Assembly (NCBI RefSeq): GCF_029626265.1
Contig: NZ_JARUBN010000001.1
Location: 7,877,001-7,941,000 of the forward strand
Reading direction: 5' to 3'
Length of the DNA: 64,000 nt
DNA from: Micromonospora sp. WMMD1102
GTDB lineage: Bacteria > Actinomycetota > Actinomycetes > Mycobacteriales > Micromonosporaceae
The notes beneath the pieces are model-generated. The model was not told where the DNA came from. It ran no database searches and was given only the letters and a program-made list of their open reading frames with translations. The first letter of the stretch is position 1. Every line of letters starts with the position of its first letter. This document shows positions 32,936-42,963 of this stretch, in pieces. The position numbers and the translations under genes are program-made.

Positions 32936-35620
32936 GTGGCACTGGCGCTCTACCGCAAGTACCGGCCCCGCACGTTCGCCGAGGTGATCGGCCAGGACCA
33001 CGTCACCGAGCCACTGTCCCAGGCGCTGCGCAGCGGCCGGCTCAACCACGCGTACCTCTTCTCCGGCCCCCGTGGTTGCGGCAAGACGTCCAGCGCCCGG
33101 ATCCTGGCCCGTTCGCTCAACTGCGAGCAGGGGCCGACCCCGGAGCCGTGCGGCGTCTGCGACTCCTGCAAGAGCCTGGCCGCCGACGGCGCCGGCTCGA
33201 TCGACGTGATCGAGATCGACGCGGCCAGCCACGGTGGCGTGGACGACGCCCGCGAGCTGCGCGAACGCGCCTTCTTCGCGCCGGCCAGCAGCCGCTTCAA
33301 GATCTATGTGATCGACGAGGCCCACATGGTCTCGACCCAGGGCTTCAACGCCCTGCTCAAGCTGGTCGAGGAGCCGCCGGAGTACGTCAAGTTCATCTTC
33401 GCCACCACCGAGCCGGAGAAGGTCCTCGGCACGATCAAGTCGCGGACCCACCACTACCCGTTCCGGCTGATCCCGCCGGGAGTGCTCCGCCCCTACCTGG
33501 AGCAGCTCGCCTCGGCCGAGGGCGTCAAGATCGAACCGTCCGTCTTCCCGCTCGTCGTCCGGGCCGGCGGCGGCAGCGCCCGGGACTCGCTCTCGGTGCT
33601 CGACCAGCTCATCGCCGGTGCCGGCCCCGAGGGGGTCAGCTACGCCCGCGCGGTGGCCCTGCTCGGGGTGACCGACGCCGCGCTGATCGACGAGATGTGT
33701 GACGCGCTGGCCGCCGGGGACGGCGCCGCCGCATACGCCACCATCGACCGGGTCGCCGAGGCCGGGCACGACCCGCGCCGGTTCGCCTCCGACCTGCTCG
33801 AACGGCTCCGTGACCTGATCGTCCTGCGTCAGGTGCCGGACGCGGTCGCCAAGGGCCTGATCGACGGCCCGGCCGACCAGATCGAGCGGATGGCCGCCCA
33901 GGCCGAACGGCTCGGCCCGGCCACGCTGTCCCGGTGTGCCGACATCGTGCACAACGGCCTGGTCGAGATGCGCGGCACCACCGCCCCCCGGCTGCTGCTC
34001 GAACTGATCTGCGCCCGGATGCTGCTGCCCGGTGCCGAGGACTCCACCGGCAGCCTGCTGCAACGCCTCGAACGCATGGAGCGCCGGCTCACCCTCTCCG
34101 GCGACGCGACCCCGGCCGCCGCGCCGATCCGCCCGGCCGCCGTCGACCCGGGCCCGCCCGCCGCGACCACCTCCGCACCATCGGCCCCCGCCAGCGCCGC
34201 GCCGGTCGCTCCCCCTCAGGGAGTACGCGAAAGCACCGCACCCAGGCCTGGCCACGCGCCGGCCGCACCCGGCCCCGGCCCGGCGTCCGCCGCACCGGTT
34301 GTGGAGCCACCGACCGCCGTGCAGCCACCGGCCCGACGTCCGGTGCCGCCGGAGGCGGTGATGCCCGACCCGGCCACCCCGGATCCGATGCCGACAGGTG
34401 CCGGACCGACCGGCGAACTCGACGCCGCCGCCGTACGCCGGGTCTGGGGCGAGGTCGTCGGCATGGTCAACCGCAGCAACAAGCGGATCGCCGCCCTGAT
34501 GCGCGATGCGGTGGTACGCGACCTCGACGGCGACACCCTGGTGCTGACCGTCAAGTCCCCGGTACTCGCCCAGATGCTCGCCAACGCCTCCGGCGTGCTC
34601 ACCGACGCTCTCTACGAGGAGCTGGGCGGGCGCTGGCAGATTCGCTGCGAGGTGGCCGGCGAGCAGCGGGCACCGGCGTCGGCAACCCCGCCCCGGCAAC
34701 CGACCGGTCCCGCCAACAGTGGTCCAGTCAGCAATGGCCCAGTCAACAGTGGCCCGGTCAACAGCGGCCCAGCCACCGACGGCCCAGCCACCGACGGCCC
34801 GTCCGGCGGTGCCTCGCCCCGGGGCGGCGTCAACGGCTCGGCCCCGTCCGGTGGTGGCCGGGGGGCGACCGGCGGCCGGGAGCGGTCGACCGGCTCGGGC
34901 GGTGGCGGCGGCGCGGGCCGGGCTGGCAGCGGTTCGAGTGGCGCTGGTGGCGGTTCGAGTAGCGCTGGTGGCGGCTCGCCGTCCAGCGCAGATGACGACG
35001 ACTGGCCGGAACCGGCCCGACCTGGCGGTGCCGCGTCGAGTGGATCCGCACCGGGTGGAGCGGCCGACGACGACTGGCCGGAGCCGACCCCACCCGGCGG
35101 GACCGCTCCCGCCAGCACCACTCCGGCGGCATCGCCCCTCGGCGGCGGCACCCACGCCACGGCCGTAGCCGGTGACCGCAACAGCACCGGACCCAACGGC
35201 AGCGGTGCACAGAAGGCCAGCGGGACCAGTACCAGCGGCGGAGCGGGCGGTGCTGCGGTCAGCGCCGGGCTCGCGGCGGCCCGTGCGGCGGCGGCCGGCC
35301 GGGGACCGAAACCCGCCCCGGCGGCGGAGCGGACGGCGGATTCGGACTGGGCCGGCGAGCCGCCCTACGACCCCGACTACGACGGCCCGCGCGCCCAGAC
35401 CGGGAACGGCCACGACGGCCCGCGCGCCTCTACCGGGATCGGCCACGACGGCCCGCGCGCCTCTACCGGGATCGGCTACGAGGGCTTCGACCCGGGCGAC
35501 GAGCCGCTCGACGAGGTGATCGACGAGCGGACCGCCCGGCAGACCAGCGAGCAGCAGGCGGTGCAACTGTTGCAGCAGACCCTCGGCGCGGAACGGATCG
35601 GCGAGGTCGACCTCAAGTAG
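32936..35620 (+). CDS. dnaX: DNA polymerase III subunits gamma/tau
   Basis: Clamp-loader ATPase of the replisome. The 894-residue protein has Walker A SGPRGCGKTSSARIL, a zinc finger (NCEQG, CGVCDSC), Walker B IYVIDEAHMVS, SRC-like SRTHHYPF and the helical lid and collar (to about 380). A conserved late domain (about 495-570, VRRVWGEVVGMVNRSNKRIAALM) follows a Pro/Ala linker. The region 575-865 is low complexity with repeats (NSGPVNSGPATDGP, DDDWPEP twice, ASTGIGHDGPR). The last 30 residues are ordered. GTG 32936 is chosen over an upstream ATG because of GAGGAGG. Much longer than E. coli DnaX because of the linkers. Confidence 0.95.
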   Translation: MALALYRKYRPRTFAEVIGQDHVTEPLSQALRSGRLNHAYLFSGPRGCGKTSSARILARSLNCEQGPTPEPCGVCDSCKSLAADGAGSIDVIEIDAASHGGVDDARELRERAFFAPASSRFKIYVIDEAHMVSTQGFNALLKLVEEPPEYVKFIFATTEPEKVLGTIKSRTHHYPFRLIPPGVLRPYLEQLASAEGVKIEPSVFPLVVRAGGGSARDSLSVLDQLIAGAGPEGVSYARAVALLGVTDAALIDEMCDALAAGDGAAAYATIDRVAEAGHDPRRFASDLLERLRDLIVLRQVPDAVAKGLIDGPADQIERMAAQAERLGPATLSRCADIVHNGLVEMRGTTAPRLLLELICARMLLPGAEDSTGSLLQRLERMERRLTLSGDATPAAAPIRPAAVDPGPPAATTSAPSAPASAAPVAPPQGVRESTAPRPGHAPAAPGPGPASAAPVVEPPTAVQPPARRPVPPEAVMPDPATPDPMPTGAGPTGELDAAAVRRVWGEVVGMVNRSNKRIAALMRDAVVRDLDGDTLVLTVKSPVLAQMLANASGVLTDALYEELGGRWQIRCEVAGEQRAPASATPPRQPTGPANSGPVSNGPVNSGPVNSGPATDGPATDGPSGGASPRGGVNGSAPSGGGRGATGGRERSTGSGGGGGAGRAGSGSSGAGGGSSSAGGGSPSSADDDDWPEPARPGGAASSGSAPGGAADDDWPEPTPPGGTAPASTTPAASPLGGGTHATAVAGDRNSTGPNGSGAQKASGTSTSGGAGGAAVSAGLAAARAAAAGRGPKPAPAAERTADSDWAGEPPYDPDYDGPRAQTGNGHDGPRASTGIGHDGPRASTGIGYEGFDPGDEPLDEVIDERTARQTSEQQAVQLLQQTLGAERIGEVDLK

Positions 35621-35790
35621 TGGCGCCGACCTGACCGGCTGATCAGACGGCTACCGGGGACCTCGAACGGCTACCGGCGACTCGACTGTCCGCTTTCGAC
35701 ACCGGCCATAAGCGGGACGACGAGAAGATCGTCGATTCTCTAAGATCAGCCGTCCGATCCCGTTTTCTGTGAGCTTCCTGTGAGTGTGGC

Positions 35791-36189
35791 GTGCGCGAGT
35801 TCTCGGTACCCGAGCGGCTCGGGGTGTTCGGTCTGGGCGTGGCGGTCGCGGCGGCGGCGTGGCCGTACCTGACCGACGCCACCGGCCTGGGACTACCGTG
35901 CCCGTCGCGCGTGCTGACCGGGGTGCCGTGTCCGGGCTGCGGCCTGACCACGGCGGCGGTTGCCCTGGTCCGGGGCGACCTGGCCGGCGCGGCGGCGGCC
36001 AACCCGGTAATCGTCGGGCTCGCGGTGCTCACGGTCGTCGTGCTTCCGCTGCTCGCGCTGCGGACGCTCGGCGCGCTGCCACCTCCGGTCCGCTGGTCGG
36101 ACCGGACCCGGCGGCGTACGGAATGGGCGGCGGCCCTGCTCGCCTGCGCGAGTTGGCTGTTCCAGGTACACCGGCTCGGCATCACCTGA
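35791..36189 (+). CDS. DUF2752 membrane protein
   Basis: A 132-residue protein with three hydrophobic segments (about 9-28, 58-85, 110-128) and the DUF2752 hallmark GVPCPGCGLTTA. Function unknown; members occur beside the RDD protein and replication or repair genes in actinobacteria. It sits between dnaX and the RDD gene, in the same direction. GTG start. Confidence 0.85.
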   Translation: MREFSVPERLGVFGLGVAVAAAAWPYLTDATGLGLPCPSRVLTGVPCPGCGLTTAAVALVRGDLAGAAAANPVIVGLAVLTVVVLPLLALRTLGALPPPVRWSDRTRRRTEWAAALLACASWLFQVHRLGIT

Positions 36190-36236
36190 CGCCGGGCTCC
36201 CGATTCTTCACCCCTTTTCATCGCAAGGAGTACCCC

Positions 36237-36656
36237 TTGAACTACGCCAGTTGGGGCCCCAGGGCGGGCGCCTACATCATCGACTTCCTGATCGTCACGC
36301 CGTTCAGCATCCTCGCCGTCGTCCTTGGCGGGCCGGGCGTGGACGCGGAGACCGGCCAGGCGACCGGTCCGGGCCCGCTCTACTGGGTCTTCATCGTGCT
36401 CGGGATCGCGGTCAGTGGTTACAACCGGTGGTACCTGGCCGGCAAGACCGGGCAGAGCTGGGGCAAGAAGGCACTCGGCATCCAGTTGGTCGGCGACGCC
36501 AGCGGTCAGCCGATCGGCTTCGGCATGGCCTTCGTGCGGGACCTGGCGCACTTCGTCGACGGCATCATCTGCTACATCGGTTACCTCTGGCCGCTCTGGG
36601 ACGCCAAGAAGCAGACGCTGGCCGACAAGATCGTGAAGACCGTCGTCGTACGCTGA
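36237..36656 (+). CDS. RDD-family membrane protein
   Basis: A 139-residue protein beginning NYASWGPRAGAYIIDFLIV, with three to four hydrophobic segments and the motifs RAGAYIID and TGQSWGKKALGIQLVG of RDD proteins. TTG 36237 is the start because AAGGAG lies seven bases upstream and no ATG or GTG fits. The family is of uncertain function; some members are linked to sodium/proton antiport or sigma control. Located between DUF2752 and ybaB. Confidence 0.8.
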   Translation: MNYASWGPRAGAYIIDFLIVTPFSILAVVLGGPGVDAETGQATGPGPLYWVFIVLGIAVSGYNRWYLAGKTGQSWGKKALGIQLVGDASGQPIGFGMAFVRDLAHFVDGIICYIGYLWPLWDAKKQTLADKIVKTVVVR

Positions 36657-36747
36657 CCGACCCGCCGGCCGGTCGCGGGGCGTCGAGCCGCCCGCGACCG
36701 GCCGGACTAGGCTGGACGCGACCAGTTTCCGCAACCGAGGAGTCGCC

Positions 36748-37080
36748 GTGCGCCCGGGTGGACAGCCCAACCTGCAGCAGATGATGAAGCAGGCGCAGAA
36801 GATGCAGCAGCAGCTCGCCGCCGCACAGGCCGAGCTGGCCGAGGCGGAGCTGACCGGCACCGCCGGCGGTGGCCTGGTCACCGTGACCATCTCCGGTGCC
36901 GGCGAGGTGAAGGCCATCAAGATCGACCCCAGGGCGGTCGACCCGGAGGACGTCGAGACCCTGGAAGACCTCGTACTGGCCGCCGTGCACAACGCCCACG
37001 ACGAGGTGCGCAAGCTGACCGAGGAGAAGATGGGTCCGGTCACCGGCGGCATGGGCGGCCTCGGCCTGCCCGGTTTCTGA
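36748..37080 (+). CDS. ybaB: Nucleoid-associated protein YbaB/EbfC
   Basis: A 110-residue DNA-binding protein. It opens with the Gln/Met-rich helix [19 protein letters not shown], then a beta segment [41 protein letters not shown], and a Met/Gly-rich C-terminus. GTG start behind CGAGGAG. The dnaX-ybaB-recR order is conserved widely, which supports the call. Confidence 0.95.
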   Translation: MRPGGQPNLQQMMKQAQKMQQQLAAAQAELAEAELTGTAGGGLVTVTISGAGEVKAIKIDPRAVDPEDVETLEDLVLAAVHNAHDEVRKLTEEKMGPVTGGMGGLGLPGF

Positions 37081-37091
37081 GCCACCCCGCG

Positions 37092-37685
37092 ATGTACGAG
37101 GGTGCCATCCAGGATCTGATCGACGAGTTGGGCCGGCTTCCCGGAGTGGGCCCGAAGAGCGCCCAGCGGATCGCGTTCCACGTGCTCTCGGCCGACCCGG
37201 CCGACGTCACCCGGCTGGCCACCGCGCTGCGCCGGGTCAAGGAGCTGGTGCGGTTCTGCACCGTCTGCTACAACGTCGCCGAGTCCGAGCAGTGCCGGGT
37301 CTGCCGCGACCCACGCCGGAGCGAAGAGGTGCTCTGCGTGGTCGAGGAGCCGAAGGACGTGGTGGCGATCGAGCGGACCGGCGAGTTCCGTGGCCGCTAC
37401 CACGTGCTCGGCGGCGCGATCAATCCGCTGGAGGGCATCGGCCCGGACAACCTGCGGATCCGGGAACTGCTGGCCCGGCTCGGCACCGGCGCGGTGCGCG
37501 AGCTGATCCTGGCCACCGACCCGAACACCGAGGGTGAGGCCACCGCCACCTACCTGGCCCTGATGGTCAAGCCGATGGGCATCGCGGTGACCCGGCTCGC
37601 CAGTGGCCTGCCGGTCGGCGGCGACCTGGAGTACGCCGACGAGATCACCCTCGGCCGGGCCTTCGAGGGCCGCCGCGCCGTCTGA
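37092..37685 (+). CDS. recR: Recombination protein RecR
   Basis: Acts with RecF/RecO in recombination repair. The 197-residue protein has an HhH segment ([20 protein letters not shown]), a four-cysteine zinc finger ([18 protein letters not shown]), a Toprim domain ([20 protein letters not shown]) and a Walker-like late segment [16 protein letters not shown]. Normal family length, starts at ATG 37092, 11 bases after ybaB. Confidence 0.97.
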   Translation: MYEGAIQDLIDELGRLPGVGPKSAQRIAFHVLSADPADVTRLATALRRVKELVRFCTVCYNVAESEQCRVCRDPRRSEEVLCVVEEPKDVVAIERTGEFRGRYHVLGGAINPLEGIGPDNLRIRELLARLGTGAVRELILATDPNTEGEATATYLALMVKPMGIAVTRLASGLPVGGDLEYADEITLGRAFEGRRAV

Positions 37686-37760
37686 ACCCGCGTCGCGCCG
37701 TCTGACATCGGTCGTGCTCGACCTGATGCGCGATGTAACAAATTCGCATAGTCAGATCCG

Positions 37761-37779
37761 GACAAACGATCATATTGTC
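37761..37779. promoter_or_regulatory. Inverted repeat upstream of the peptide-importer operon
   Basis: GACAA (37761-37765) and TTGTC (37775-37779) are separated by nine AT-rich bases in an otherwise GC-rich gap of 259 bases before the binding-protein gene. Possible operator or promoter element; weak evidence. Confidence 0.25.
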
Positions 37780-37944
37780 GGCCGCCCGCGACGCTCTGTC
37801 GCTGGTGCCATGACGGTAAGGACACGATCCGGTACCAACCCGTTCCCCGGCCGTTTCCGGTCGGTCCGCGCGGGGGCTAGTGTCTCGCCATCGGTGGCCC
37901 CCCGTCACCGCGTTTGTCGTATCCACAGGACGAGGTGAAGCACC

Positions 37945-39612
37945 ATGCGTGCACCAAGGCCGAAGGTCGCCATCGCGGCCGTAGCGGTCGCGGCCCTCGC
38001 GGTAGCCGGCTGTGCCGAGAGCGACCGCGGCGATTCGGGCGCAAGCCAGAAGGACACACTGGTCTTCGGCGTGGCCGGTGACCCGAAGGTGCTCGACCCC
38101 AGCCTGGCCAGCGACGGTGAGTCGCTGCGGGTCGCCCGTCAGGTCTTCGAGACGCTGGTCCGCCCCGAGGAGGGCGGCACCAAGATCACGCCGGGCCTGG
38201 CCGAGAGCTGGACCCCGGACGCCACCGGCACCGTCTGGACCTTCAAGCTCCGCTCGGGGGTGAAGTTCCACGACGGTACGGACTTCAACGCCGAGGCGGT
38301 CTGCGTCAACTTCAACCGCTGGTTCAACGCCAAGGGCCTGATGCAGAGCCCCGACGTCACGCCGTACTGGCAGGACGTGATGGGTGGCTTCGCCGCCAAC
38401 GAGCGGGACGACCTGCCGGAGAGCCTCTTCAAGTCCTGCACGGCGAAGGACGCGACCACCGTCGACCTCGCCTTCAGCCGCGTCTCCAGCAAGGTCCCGG
38501 CCGCGCTGATGCTGCCCTCGTTCTCCATCCACAGCCCGAAGGCGCTGGAGCAGTACCAGGCCAGCAACATCGGCGGTAGCGCGGACAACATCCAGTACCC
38601 GTCGTACGCGATGGAGCACCCGACCGGCACCGGGCCGTTCAAGTTCAAGTCCTGGGACGTCGCCAACAAGACGCTGACCCTGGAGCGGAACGACGAGTAC
38701 ACCGGCGACCAGAAGGCCAAGCTGAAGACCCTGATCTTCAAGACGATCTCGGACGAGAACGCCCGGAAGCAGGCGCTGCGCTCCGGCGACATCCAGGGCT
38801 ACGACCTGGTCGGTCCGGCGGACGTCGAGCCGTTGAAGGGCGAGGGCTTCAACATGCTCACCCGCCCGGCGTTCAACATCCTCTACCTGGCGATCAACCA
38901 GAAGGGCGGCAACCCGAAGCTCGCCGACCCGAAGGTCCGGCAGGCGATCGCGTACGCGCTGAACCGGCAGGCGCTCGTCGACTCGAAGCTGCCCCCGGGC
39001 GCCAAGGTCGCCACCCAGTTCATGCCGGACACCGTCGAGGGCTGGAACCCGCAGGTCACCACCTACGAGTACAACCCGGAGAAGGCCAAGCAGCTGCTCG
39101 CCGAGGCGGGTGCCAGCAACCTGACGCTGCGCTTCCACTACCCGACCGAGGTCACCCGGCCGTACATGCCGAACCCGAAGGACCTCTTCGAGCTGCTCTC
39201 GGCGGACCTCCAGGCGGCCGGCATCAAGGTCCAGCCGATCCCGCTGAAGTGGACCCCGGACTACCTCAACGCGGTAAGCACCGGCACCGCCCACGACCTG
39301 CACTTCCTGGGCTGGACCGGTGACTACGGCGACGGCTACAACTTCATCGGCACCATGTTCGACCGGCAGAAGCCGGAGTGGGGCTTCAACAACCCCGAGC
39401 TGTTCGAGCTGTTCAAGCAGGCCGACACCACGGCGGACGCCACCGCCCGGTACGAGCTCTACAAGCAGCTCAACGCGAAGATCATGGAGTTCCTGCCGGG
39501 TGTGCCGGTCTCGCACTCGCCGCCGGCGATCGTGTTCGGCAAGGACGTGACCGGCGTCAAGGCCAGCCCGCTCACCGACGAGCGGTTCGCCACCGCCGAG
39601 TTCAAGTCCTGA
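37945..39612 (+). CDS. Oligopeptide ABC transporter substrate-binding lipoprotein
   Basis: Family SBP_bac_5 lipoprotein of 555 residues that captures peptides or similar solutes. Signal and lipobox AVAGC at about residues 22-26, then the typical opening LVFGVAGDPKVLDPSLASDGES, PGLAESWTPD, FKLRSGVKFHDGTDFNAEAV, GTGPFKFKSWD, and the closing segment DLFELLSADLQAAGIKVQ. First gene of a five-gene operon (binding protein, two permeases, two ATPases). GACGAGGTGAAG precedes the ATG. Confidence 0.92.
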   Translation: MRAPRPKVAIAAVAVAALAVAGCAESDRGDSGASQKDTLVFGVAGDPKVLDPSLASDGESLRVARQVFETLVRPEEGGTKITPGLAESWTPDATGTVWTFKLRSGVKFHDGTDFNAEAVCVNFNRWFNAKGLMQSPDVTPYWQDVMGGFAANERDDLPESLFKSCTAKDATTVDLAFSRVSSKVPAALMLPSFSIHSPKALEQYQASNIGGSADNIQYPSYAMEHPTGTGPFKFKSWDVANKTLTLERNDEYTGDQKAKLKTLIFKTISDENARKQALRSGDIQGYDLVGPADVEPLKGEGFNMLTRPAFNILYLAINQKGGNPKLADPKVRQAIAYALNRQALVDSKLPPGAKVATQFMPDTVEGWNPQVTTYEYNPEKAKQLLAEAGASNLTLRFHYPTEVTRPYMPNPKDLFELLSADLQAAGIKVQPIPLKWTPDYLNAVSTGTAHDLHFLGWTGDYGDGYNFIGTMFDRQKPEWGFNNPELFELFKQADTTADATARYELYKQLNAKIMEFLPGVPVSHSPPAIVFGKDVTGVKASPLTDERFATAEFKS

Positions 39613-39726
39613 CATAACCAAGGGAACGCGGGCGGGCGCGCCCTGGTCCCCGGCCGGTAGACCCCGGCCGGAGGCCAGCCGAGCGCCCGCCCGCGCCACC
39701 CTCCGTACCCCTGCCAGAGGCCGCCC

Positions 39727-40731
39727 GTGTTCCGGTTCATCGTCAGACGCCTGTTGCAGCTGATACCCGCGCTGTTCGGGCTCTCCGTCCTGTTGTTCAT
39801 CTGGTTGCACCGGCTGCCCGGCGGTCCGGAGACCGCGATCCTCGGCGAGCGCGGCACCCCGGAGATGCGCGCCGCGATCCGGGAGAACCTCGGGCTGGAC
39901 GAGCCGATCCTGGTGCAGTACGGCCGGTTCATGTCCCGCATGTTCCGGCTCGACCTGGGCACCTCGATCTCCACCCGGCGTGAGGTGACCACCGAGTTCC
40001 TGCAACGCTTCCCGGGTACCGTCGAACTGGCCGCCACCGCGATGATCATCGCGATCGCCGTCGGCATCCCGCTCGGCTACCTCGCCGCCCGCCGCCGCGG
40101 CCGGCTCCTCGACCACGTCTCGGTCGCCGGATCCCTGATCGGGGTCTGCATCCCGGTCTTCTTCCTGGCGTACGTGCTGAAGGCGATCTTCGCCGAGAAC
40201 CTGAACCTCTTCCCGGCAAGCGGCCGGCAGGACCCGACGATCGACGCGACCCGGATAACCAACTTCTTCGTCCTGGACGGGTTGATGACCCGCGAGTGGG
40301 ACGCCGCCGCCGACGCGCTCTGGCACCTCGTGCTTCCCGGCCTCGCCCTGGCCAGCATCCCGTTGGCGATCATCGTCCGGATCACCCGGGCCAGCGTGCT
40401 GGAGGTGCTCGGCGAGGACTTCGTCCGGACCGCCGAGGCGAAGGGCCTGACCGAGCGGGTGGTACGCCAGCGGCACGTGCTGCGCAACGCCATGCTGCCG
40501 GTGGCCACCTCGATCGGCCTGCTCACCGGCGGCCTGCTCTCCGGCGCGGTGCTCACCGAGACGGTCTTCGCGTTCAGCGGCATCGGGGCGTTCATCGCCG
40601 ACTCGATCGGTCAGCGGGACTATCCGGTGCTGATGGGCTTCATCATGATCATCGCCGTGGTCTTCGTCCTTGTGAACCTGCTGGTCGACCTCTCCTACAG
40701 CCTGATCGACCCGAGGGTGAGGGTCCGATGA
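39727..40731 (+). CDS. Peptide ABC transporter permease (DppB-type)
   Basis: A 334-residue inner membrane subunit with an N-terminal helix (LLQLIPALFGLSVLLFIWL), a short external loop (GGPETAILGERGTPE), and five more helices. The EAA coupling motif is FVRTAEAKGLTERVVRQRHVLRNAMLPV, typical of DppB/OppB. GTG start at 39727. Second gene of the operon. Confidence 0.92.
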   Translation: MFRFIVRRLLQLIPALFGLSVLLFIWLHRLPGGPETAILGERGTPEMRAAIRENLGLDEPILVQYGRFMSRMFRLDLGTSISTRREVTTEFLQRFPGTVELAATAMIIAIAVGIPLGYLAARRRGRLLDHVSVAGSLIGVCIPVFFLAYVLKAIFAENLNLFPASGRQDPTIDATRITNFFVLDGLMTREWDAAADALWHLVLPGLALASIPLAIIVRITRASVLEVLGEDFVRTAEAKGLTERVVRQRHVLRNAMLPVATSIGLLTGGLLSGAVLTETVFAFSGIGAFIADSIGQRDYPVLMGFIMIIAVVFVLVNLLVDLSYSLIDPRVRVR

Positions 40732-40830
40732 GCATCCTTGGGAGTCCTGCGGCGGTGAACGGATGGTGGCGCGGGTGAGCGCGAGGAGTGAGCTTGCGAG
40801 CCCCGCAGTCGCGAACGGAGGGTGGCGCAG
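40732..40830 (+). repeat. Degenerate tandem repeat and short ORFs between permease genes
   Basis: The spacer contains two versions of a roughly 32-base unit: GCGGCGGTGAACGGATGGTGG (40750 region) and GCAGTCGCGAACGGAGGGTGG (40805 region). ATG 40728 overlaps the dppB stop and would encode only 16 residues; a GTG ORF beginning SARSELASPAVANGGW would give 19. Similar segments precede many genes in related actinobacteria, in my recollection, so this is an intergenic repeat rather than a gene. Confidence 0.5.
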
Positions 40831-41808
40831 GTGACGATCACCGAACGGGCCCGGAAGAAGGCCGAGAAGCTCGATCGGCTCGGCGAACTCTCCGCCGCCC
40901 GGGACGAGGAGCGCGGCGTCAGCCTCTGGAAGGAGGCGTTCCGCCGGCTCCGGCGCAACCCGGCGGCCATCGTCGGCAGCGTCGTACTCGGCATCTTCCT
41001 GCTGGTCGCCATCGTCGGGCCGTTCCTGGTGCCGTACGGGCCGACCGACACGATCGGGATCAGGGAGGGTCTGGTCAAGTCGGGCCAGGGCATCATCCCG
41101 GGCCCGACCGGCGACCACTGGCTCGGCTTCGACCACCAGGGGCGGGACGAGTTCAGCCGGCTGATCGTCGGCGCCCGGCAGACCCTGCTGGTCGGCGTGG
41201 TCTCCACGCTCATCGGCCTGGCCGTCGGCGCCCTGATCGGCGGGGTGGCCGGTGCCGCCGCCGGGCTCGGCGGGCGCTGGGGGCGCTGGGTCGACACCAC
41301 CCTGATGCGGATCGTCGACATGATGCTGGCGCTGCCCAGCCTGCTGCTCGCGGTGAGCATCGCGGCGCTGCTCGGGGCCAGCCTCACCACAGTGATGATC
41401 GCGGTCGGCGTGGTCTCGGTGCCGGTCTTCGCCCGGTTGCTGCGCGGCGCGATGATCGCCCAGGCGAACAGCGACTACGTGCTCGCCGCGACCTCGCTGG
41501 GGGTACGCCGCTCGAAGATCGCGATCAGCCACGTGCTGCCGAACTCGCTGGCCCCGGTCATCGTGCAGGCCACCCTGACCCTGGCCACCGCGATCATCGA
41601 GGCGGCGGCGCTCTCCTTCCTCGGCCTCGGCAACCCGGACACGGCGATACCCGAGTGGGGTGTGATGCTCGCCGACGCGCAGTCGTACCTGGGCATCCGG
41701 CCGGCGCTGGCGATCTATCCGGCGGTGGCGATCATCATCACCGCGCTGGGCTTCACCCTGCTCGGTGAGGCGATGCGCGAGGCCCTCGACCCGAAGCTGC
41801 GGAAGTGA
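40831..41808 (+). CDS. Peptide ABC transporter permease (DppC-type)
   Basis: A 325-residue membrane subunit with an N-terminal cytoplasmic extension (ERARKKAEKLDRLGELS), six helices, and the coupling motif YVLAATSLGVRRSKIAISHVLPNSLAPV. A large loop after helix 1 contains GPTGDHWLGFDHQGRDEFSRL, typical of DppC/OppC. GTG 40831 is preferred over GTG 40822 because GGAGGG lies at a proper distance. Third gene of the operon. Confidence 0.9.
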   Translation: MTITERARKKAEKLDRLGELSAARDEERGVSLWKEAFRRLRRNPAAIVGSVVLGIFLLVAIVGPFLVPYGPTDTIGIREGLVKSGQGIIPGPTGDHWLGFDHQGRDEFSRLIVGARQTLLVGVVSTLIGLAVGALIGGVAGAAAGLGGRWGRWVDTTLMRIVDMMLALPSLLLAVSIAALLGASLTTVMIAVGVVSVPVFARLLRGAMIAQANSDYVLAATSLGVRRSKIAISHVLPNSLAPVIVQATLTLATAIIEAAALSFLGLGNPDTAIPEWGVMLADAQSYLGIRPALAIYPAVAIIITALGFTLLGEAMREALDPKLRK

Positions 41809-41814
41809 TCTGTC

Positions 41815-42963
41815 ATGGCACTGCTTGAGGTGGAGGACCTCTCCGTCACGTTCCGGCAGCGCGGCAAGCGTACGGTCCGGGCGGTCGACGGGGTGTCGTT
41901 CTCGGTGGACGCCGGCGAGGTGGTCGGCCTGGTCGGCGAGTCCGGCTGCGGCAAGAGCGTGACCTCGCTGGCCCTGATGGGACTGCTGCCCCGGCAGCCC
42001 GGCATCTCGGTCGAGGGCCGGGCCGACTTCGACGGCACCGACCTGCTCCGGGTGGACCGGCGGACGATGCGGGACATCCGGGGCCGGGACGTCGCGATGA
42101 TCTTCCAGGACCCGCTCTCCTCGCTGAACCCGGTGATCCCGGTCGGCCGCCAGGTGACCGAGGTACTCGCCCGGCACCGGGGACTGGGCGGCGACGCGGC
42201 CCGCAAGGAGGCCGCCGAACTGCTGGACCGGGTCGGCATCCCGGACCCGCACCGGCGGCTGCGGGAATACCCGCACCAGCTCTCCGGCGGGATGCGGCAG
42301 CGGGCGCTCATCGCGATCGCGGTCGCCTGCCAGCCCCGGCTGCTGATCGCCGACGAGCCGACCACGGCGCTGGACGTGACCATCCAGGCGCAGATCCTGG
42401 AACTGCTCAAGGACCTGGTACGCGACTCCGGCACCGCACTCGTGATGATCACGCACGACCTGGGCGTGGTCGCCGGGATGTGCGACACGGTGAACGTGCT
42501 GTACGCCGGACGGGTGGTGGAGACCGCCCGCCGCAAGCCGCTCTTCGCCGAGCCGAGGCACCCGTACACGGTGGGGTTGCTCGGCTCGATCCCCCGGCTG
42601 GACGCCGGCCGGGGCGACCGGCTCTCGCCGATCCCCGGCTCGGTCCGGGACGTGCTGCCCTGGGCGGACGGCTGTGCCTTCGCGCCGCGCTGCGACCGGC
42701 AGGTCGAGGCGTGCCTCGGCCAGCCGCCGCAGCTCGCGCTCACGCACACCGACCGGACGTACCGGTGCGTCAACCCGGTGCCGCCGGTCGGCTCGGCTCC
42801 GCCCCCGCCCGCCTCGCCGACCGCGCCGGAGCCGGCAGCGGAGGGGACCGTCCCGGCCCAGGCGACGGCGACCGGTACCCGGCCGGCACCGGGACAGGAG
42901 CAGCCGGCAACGGCGGAGGAGTGGGGCACCCCGCCCGCCCCGCGCGAGGAGGAGTCGGCATGA
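41815..42963 (+). CDS. Peptide ABC transporter ATPase (DppD-type)
   Basis: A 382-residue ATPase with Walker [10 protein letters not shown], the signature [19 protein letters not shown], Walker [14 protein letters not shown] and the switch VMITHDLG. The C-terminal oligopeptide extension holds [15 protein letters not shown], typical of OppD/DppD (four-cysteine region). The last 60 residues are Pro/Ala-rich and unusual in length. The stop overlaps the next ATG (ATGA). Confidence 0.93.
   Translation: MALLEVEDLSVTFRQRGKRTVRAVDGVSFSVDAGEVVGLVGESGCGKSVTSLALMGLLPRQPGISVEGRADFDGTDLLRVDRRTMRDIRGRDVAMIFQDPLSSLNPVIPVGRQVTEVLARHRGLGGDAARKEAAELLDRVGIPDPHRRLREYPHQLSGGMRQRALIAIAVACQPRLLIADEPTTALDVTIQAQILELLKDLVRDSGTALVMITHDLGVVAGMCDTVNVLYAGRVVETARRKPLFAEPRHPYTVGLLGSIPRLDAGRGDRLSPIPGSVRDVLPWADGCAFAPRCDRQVEACLGQPPQLALTHTDRTYRCVNPVPPVGSAPPPPASPTAPEPAAEGTVPAQATATGTRPAPGQEQPATAEEWGTPPAPREEESA

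Noticed and set aside
32540..35566. A 1008-residue antisense open frame over dnaX
   Set aside because: It mirrors dnaX codon bias and crosses the tRNA-side DNA; no recognisable domain.
37645..42747. A 1700-residue open frame on the minus strand over the importer operon
   Set aside because: It is antisense to five clearly coding genes, is low complexity (His/Arg/Asp/Glu rich) and has no domain; a high-GC codon artefact.
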